Positions 34,038-34,138 of a DNA stretch of 34,138 bases are shown piece after piece. The stretch's first letter is position 1, and each line of letters starts with the position of its first letter. The notes under the pieces were generated by a model. That model saw only the letters and a list, made by a program, of their open reading frames with translations. It was not told the origin of the DNA and made no database searches. A program made the translations under genes and the position numbers. Origin of the DNA: Gammaproteobacteria bacterium (lineage in GTDB: Bacteria; Pseudomonadota; Gammaproteobacteria; Legionellales; Legionellaceae); the NCBI GenBank assembly GCA_024742995.1, contig JANSXK010000018.1, positions 1 through 34,138 of the forward strand. The letters run 5' to 3'.

Positions 34038-34098
34038 GTTTGAGCCGGATGCCAGAAAGAGGTAAAAAAACCAGGATAACCCCGACCACCCGCGGGAC
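34028..34098. repeat. Inverted repeat GTCCCGCGG/CCGCGGGAC upstream of prpB
   Basis: Nine-base arms at 34028-34036 and 34090-34098 pair perfectly around a 53-base interior that contains GGT-AAAAAA-ACC. The GC-rich arms stand out in an AT-rich upstream region. It resembles the CCGCGGGA-type palindromes scattered in Rickettsia and other intracellular genomes; membership in such a family is inference. Confidence 0.5.
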
Positions 34099-34138
34099 CT
34101 ATAATTAAGCATAAACAAAAATAAAAAAAAAAAAAACA
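34099..34138. other. A-rich window end
   Basis: The last 40 bases are A/T, ending in a run of 14 A's broken by one C. I see no gene. On the minus strand this is a T-rich tract upstream of prpB, where its promoter should lie; no clear -35/-10 pair is visible. It may be a contig end. Confidence 0.6.

Overview
The window looks like chromosome of a host-associated gammaproteobacterium, most like the Legionellales (Legionella/Coxiella/Berkiella type). This is inferred from gene content and protein character; no database search was possible. It has moderate-to-low GC, a two-gene gspD-gspE type II secretion locus separate from the other gsp genes (the arrangement known in Legionella), a prpBCD methylcitrate operon, the mreBCD, clpSA and era-recO housekeeping genes, and several large orphan proteins with the look of secreted effectors (coiled coils, Pro/Gly-rich linkers, paired membrane helices, a kinase-like core).

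Layout. 1-2208: 3' part of a long coiled-coil protein. 2222-2370: three tandem palindromic repeat units. 2447-2523: tRNA-Met with its own promoter, followed by a nitrilase-family amidase. 3497-7415: gspD (with an unusual N-terminal SPOR-like domain) and gspE. 7422-8810, minus: an amino-acid permease convergent with gspE. 8952-10500, minus: era-recO. 10605-13248, plus: a kinase-like putative effector, an unknown protein and a PilE-like minor pilin. 13250-13506: a second repeat cluster between converging genes. 13511-18570, minus: clpS, clpA, a WaaE-like glycosyltransferase, a lipoprotein transglycosylase and an adenylate kinase-thioredoxin fusion, in one tight run. 18739-22372, minus: mreB, mreC, mreD and icd, all overlapping. 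22573-23687, plus: a Xre-RES toxin-antitoxin pair. 23991-24729, plus: a ComEA-like protein, a perfect 67-bp inverted repeat, and a small DUF559 endonuclease-like gene directly behind it. 24793-28698, plus: a 1301-residue Pls/PosA-like single-module NRPS. 28810-29697: a coiled-coil/two-helix membrane protein. 29724-33986, minus: prpB, prpC, prpD and the PEP-synthase regulator ppsR. The last 140 bases hold tandem repeats, an inverted repeat and an A-rich end.

How the parts fit. prpBCD converts propionyl-CoA plus oxaloacetate to pyruvate and succinate. ppsR follows one base after prpD, so propionate catabolism is physically linked to control of pyruvate-to-PEP conversion. GspDE, PilE and ComEA belong to the secretion, type IV pilus and DNA-uptake machineries.

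The most unusual items are: (1) one palindromic repeat family (about 47 bp per unit, two hairpins) at three loci, one copy sitting as a perfect inverted pair 24 bp in front of a DUF559 nuclease gene, which suggests a REP/RAYT-like mobile partnership run by a different enzyme; (2) the Adk-thioredoxin fusion; (3) the Pls/PosA-like synthetase with Tyr in place of the adenylation-domain Asp; (4) the SPOR-secretin; (5) a PI-kinase-like putative effector with a mitochondrial-type N-terminus and a PmrA-box-like promoter element.
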